Source: DASZIT01 sp963819695
GTDB lineage: Bacteria; Actinomycetota; Acidimicrobiia; Acidimicrobiales; RAAP-2
Direction: 5' to 3'
Assembly (NCBI GenBank): GCA_963819695.1
Contig: CAWFXD010000001.1
Coordinates: forward strand, 930,001 to 994,000
Length of the DNA: 64,000 nucleotides
In this document: piece after piece, positions 60,623 to 64,000 of the stretch
Position numbering within the stretch: the stretch's first letter is position 1
How the letters are laid out: each line of letters begins with the position of its first letter
The notes under the pieces: model-generated
The model's input: the letters and a program-made list of their open reading frames with translations, nothing else
What the model was told of the DNA's origin: nothing
The model's database searches: none
Position numbers and translations under genes: made by a program

Positions 60623-62836
60623 CCACCTTGGTCCCCGGCTCGTTGGATGACCGCACCCCAGAGCCGTCGATGTCTGCCGCGGTTACCGATCCCCCCGGAC
60701 CCGTCGATCCCGCCGGAGCCGTCGGACCCGTCGGCCGGGGGAGGCTCCCACTGGTGGATACGGACCGGCCGGCCGGCGTGGTCGGTGCCGGCCCGGGCGG
60801 CCATCTTCGTCTCCACCCTGGTGCTGTACACCTGGAACCTCTCGGCCGTCGGCATGTCCAACACCTTCTACGCCGCCGCGGTCAAGAGCGGGACGGTCAG
60901 CTGGAAGGCCTTCTTCTTCGGTTCCCTCGATCCGGGGAACTTCATCACCGTCGACAAGCCGCCGGCCGCCCTGTGGGTCGAAGAGCTCTCCGGCCGGGTG
61001 TTCGGGTTCTCGTCCTGGAGCATGCTGTTGCCCGAGGCCTTGGCCGGCGTCGCCTGCGTGATGATCGTCTATCGCCTCGTCCGCCGTTGGGCCGGCGAGC
61101 CGGCCGCCGTCTTCGGGGCGGTAGCGCTGGCGGTGACCCCGATCGCCACCGAGATGTTCCGGGACAACAATCCCGACGCCATGCTGACCCTGCTGCTGGT
61201 GGCGGCCGCCTGGGCGCTGTGGTCGGCCCTGGAGACGGCCAAGACCAACCGGCTGGTGATCTGTGCCACCCTGGTCGGCTTCGCCTTCCTCACCAAGACG
61301 CTGGAAGCGTTCATCGTGCTCCCGGCCTTCGGGCTGGTGTACCTGGTGTGCGCCAAGCCCCGGCTTCCCCGACGGCTGGCCCAACTCGGCTGGGCCGCGC
61401 TGGCGTTGGTGATCGCCAGCGGGTGGTGGGTCGCCATCGTCGAGCTCTGGCCGGCCGCCTCCCGACCGTATATCGGAGGCAGTACCGACAACTCGGAATG
61501 GAACCTCATCTTCGGTTACAACGGCTTCTCCCGGATCACCGGCTCCGGTGGCGGGACCGGTGCCCCCGGAGGCGGCGGCGCCGGATTCGCCGGGAACCCG
61601 GGCATCCTCCGGATGTTCAACGACCTGATCGGTGGGCAGATCTCCTGGCTGCTGCCGCTAGCCGTGGTGGGCCTGGTCGGCGGGCTGTGGCTCACCCGGA
61701 AGCAGCCCCGGGACAGCCTGCGGCGCGCCGGCTACCTGTTGTGGGGCGGTTGGACCCTGATGTTCGCGGCAGTGTTCTCCGACGCCAAGGGGATCTTCCA
61801 CCCGTACTACACCGTGGTCCTGGCGCCCGGGGTGGCCGCCCTCTGTGGCGCCGGTTCCGTGGCGCTGTGGCGGCTCGGACGATCGAGTCGATGGTGGTGC
61901 TGGGTATTGCCCGCCGCGGTGATCGGTACCGCGGTGTGGGCGGCGATCCTGCTCGGGCGCACCCCGGGGTACGACACCTGGCTGGAGCCGGCCGTCGTGA
62001 CCACCGGTGTGGTCGCCGCGGTTTGCCTCTTGCTCTCGGTGATCGGGGTGGTCCGGGCCCGGATGGTGGCGGCTGCCGCCGCCGGGCTCGGAGCGGCCAG
62101 CGTGTTGGCCGGTCCCGTCGCCTACTCGTTCACCACCGTGAACAACGCGGCAGGCGGGACGTTGGCCAGTGCCGGCCCTGCGACCGGCGGCAGCGCGCTA
62201 CTCGTCGGTGGTGGGGGCTCGCGGCTCCCTCGCTCCCCCGGGGCATCGCTCCCTCAGGGACTCAAGGGCCTCGGCACCGACCCGTCGGCCAACCAGGCGC
62301 TCGTCTCCTATCTCGAGAGGCATCAGGGGAGTGCCGAGTATCTGGTGGCGGTAACCGGATCCCAGACCGCCGCCCCGATCATCCTGTCGACGGGAAAGCC
62401 GGTGATCGCCATGGGCGGTTTCAGCGGCGGCGACCCGGCTCCCACCCTGGCCCAGTTCAAGACGTTGGTGGCGACCGGCAAGGTCCACTACGTGGTGGTC
62501 GGCGGGACGGGAGCCGGCGCCGCCCTGCCCGGTTCGACCTCGGGCGGAGATTTCCCGGGCGGGTTCCCGGGTGCGGCTCGAGGGTCGTTCCCCCGGCCCG
62601 CCGGCGCAGTCCCGGGCGGCAGTGGTTTCCGCCCCGGGGCGGGGGCGGGGGGGTTCCCCGGCGGTGCACCGGGATCGTTCCCGGGCGGACCGGGAGGAGC
62701 ACAGGCCGGACCGGGTGGCCGGTCGTCGACGGTCAGCGCCATCGACGCCTGGGTGACATCCCACGGGACCAAGGTCTCCTACGGTTCCACATCGGGGGGA
62801 ACCCTCTACTTCGTGAGCAGTTCGGCAGCGACATGA
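60619..62836 (+). CDS. GT39/ArnT-like membrane glycosyltransferase (frameshifted at N-terminus)
   Basis: About 730 residues. The ATG at 60619 has AAGGAGA and overlaps the GT2-GtrA stop. A surplus base near 60737-60741 moves the frame; then SVPARAAIFVSTLVLYTW begins the membrane part. FITVDKPPAALWVEELSG has the GT-C catalytic Asp, EMFRDNNPDAMLTLLLVA the second. Many membrane helices follow to about residue 480, then a glycine-rich extracytoplasmic part. It would use a polyprenyl-linked sugar made by the GT2-GtrA partner. Confidence 0.85.
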
Positions 62837-62892
62837 AACTGTAACCAGACTGCCGGGCACCGCCGGTAGCCCGCTATTAGCCTGACCGGATC

Positions 62893-64000
62893 GTGTCGGA
62901 CCGCCGCTTCTTCAGGTTCCCGCGGATGTCCCTGGCGGGGCATGCGGTATGGGTCCGTGGGCTGGTGGTCATCGCGGTGCCGGCCACCGGTTTCATCGTG
63001 GCCGAGTCCCTCCCGCCGCCGGCCGCCCACCCGGCTCCCGCGCTCGGCGCGGTTCCGAGTTGGGATACCGCGCCGACGTGGGTCGACACCCTCCAAGACA
63101 CCGATCAACCCATCGCCCTGTCATCACCGACGGTGGCCAATCTGGACGGGTCGCAATCGGTGGTGGTCGGGGACCGCCGGGGCCTGGTCTACGGGGTCCA
63201 CCTGGCGGACGGCACCGAGGCGCCGGGGTGGCCGGCCACCGACGGAAGCCCGCCGGTGGACTCGTCGCCGTCGGTGGCGGCCGACGCCAACGGTCGCTCC
63301 ACCGTCTTCTTCGGATCGGGATACGACGGCAATCCGGGCCCGGGGGGCTACCAGGCCTTCGATTCCTCCGGCGGCTTCAAGTGGTTCACCCAGGTCGTCA
63401 ATCCCCCCACCGACGCCGCACCGGCCTCCGGGGTCCAGGCCGGCATGAGTGTCGGGACCATCGGCGGCGGGACGGCGGTGGTGGCGGGATCCCTCGGCCA
63501 ACAGACCTACGCCCTCGACCCCGGCAACGGCGCGGCGCTGAACGGCTGGCCCTTCTTCAATTCCGACAGCACCCACTCGACGGCCGCTCTCGCCGACCTG
63601 TACGGGACCGGTCAGAACCAGATCATCGTCGGGGGTGACCAGTCGGCCGGCGCCGGGCAGGGCCAGCAGTACAACGACGGCGGTCACATCCGGGTCCTCA
63701 GCAGCCAGGGGAACGTCATCTGCCGGGCCGACACCAATCAGGTGGTCGACTCCTCACCCGCGGTGGGCGGATTCCTTCCCGGCGGGGCGACCGGGATCGT
63801 GACCGGCACCGGCAACTTCTTTCCCGGGGCATCCGACACCAATACCGTGAAGGCATACGACACCCACTGCAACCAGCGGTGGTCGACCCCGGTGGACGGC
63901 AGCACCTTCTCCTCGCCGGCCTTGGCCGACATCTCCGGAAGCGGTTCCCTCGAAGTCGCCCAGGGAACCGACAACGGGGCCTCCGGATCGATCTGGGTGC
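62893..64000 (+). CDS. Secreted FG-GAP/beta-propeller protein, truncated by the window edge
   Basis: The frame is open from the GTG at 62893 to the end (369 codons). An N-terminal segment (VRGLVVIAVPATGFIVAES) is a signal or anchor. Then repeated strands with Asp/Gly turns: SSPTVANLDGSQSVVVGD, SSPSVAADANGRSTVFFGSG, STAALADLYGTGQNQIIVGG, SSPALADISGSGSLEVAQG. These are FG-GAP/VCBS-type propeller blades, probably Ca2+-binding and cell-surface. TAGCCT at 62878-62883 could be the -10 box. The C-terminal part is missing. Confidence 0.75.
   Translation, partial: MSDRRFFRFPRMSLAGHAVWVRGLVVIAVPATGFIVAESLPPPAAHPAPALGAVPSWDTAPTWVDTLQDTDQPIALSSPTVANLDGSQSVVVGDRRGLVYGVHLADGTEAPGWPATDGSPPVDSSPSVAADANGRSTVFFGSGYDGNPGPGGYQAFDSSGGFKWFTQVVNPPTDAAPASGVQAGMSVGTIGGGTAVVAGSLGQQTYALDPGNGAALNGWPFFNSDSTHSTAALADLYGTGQNQIIVGGDQSAGAGQGQQYNDGGHIRVLSSQGNVICRADTNQVVDSSPAVGGFLPGGATGIVTGTGNFFPGASDTNTVKAYDTHCNQRWSTPVDGSTFSSPALADISGSGSLEVAQGTDNGASGSIWV

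Overview
The window is 64 kb of very GC-rich, gene-dense DNA. Dense F420-type LLM oxidoreductases, an Rpf-like transglycosylase, an OmpR/HK pair, a fused indolepyruvate-type oxidoreductase, DUF35/thiolase pairs and many leaderless starts point to Actinomycetota. The secreted protein at 35158-36814, built from GYWLVASDGGIFAFGDA-type repeats, is a kind I associate with Acidimicrobiia; that assignment is inference. No rRNA, phage, IS element or CRISPR array was seen.

Layout. 1-7.1 kb: the end of a thiolase, a MazF-type and an AbrB/PIN-type toxin-antitoxin pair, a hydrolase fused to two ACT domains, a DsbA-like protein, and small stress/SDR genes. 7.2-14.4 kb: a methyltransferase-DNA glycosylase fusion, an L,D-transpeptidase, a saccharopine-dehydrogenase-like reductase, DinB, OsmC, GNAT, SDR, FAH and ArfB-like genes. 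14.4-21.5 kb: an amino-acid/2-oxoacid oxidation unit (fused 2-oxoacid:ferredoxin oxidoreductase plus Leu/Val-type dehydrogenase) divergent from an Lrp regulator, then a nitrilase/hydrolase operon. 21.5-28 kb: hpnH (adenosylhopane synthesis), an alpha/beta hydrolase and an HpnG/MTA-nucleosidase-like gene, an Rpf-like gene with a long leader, surE and an aldose epimerase. 28-37 kb: a membrane GAF-PAS-GGDEF-EAL protein, DUF35 and thiolase, a SIMPL protein, an ECF sigma factor with a membrane partner, and a CHAP amidase with six propeller-like repeats. 37-40.6 kb: AKR, acyl-CoA synthetase and thioesterase. 40.8-47.1 kb: a molybdenum-hydroxylase locus (MoaD, two XdhC-type proteins, Mog, PPOX-like protein, Tat-exported large subunit, 2Fe-2S subunit, MobA/MocA-like nucleotidyltransferase). 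47.1-56.3 kb: deacetylase, hydrolase, aminotransferase, a class III cyclase with a YHS-like tail, LLM enzymes, three tRNAs (Lys, His, Arg), an amidohydrolase and a glycosyltransferase remnant. 56.4-64 kb: a two-component system, GtrA, a GT2-GtrA fusion, a GT39 enzyme and a truncated secreted propeller.

Two properties cut across the window. First, many genes start directly after a TANNNT box with a 6-nt gap, the geometry of leaderless transcripts. Second, at least nine otherwise intact genes are broken by single-base frameshifts, mostly in G/C runs, with one surplus base more often than one missing. This looks like consensus error in the sequence rather than decay, so those genes are annotated as whole genes with a noted frameshift.
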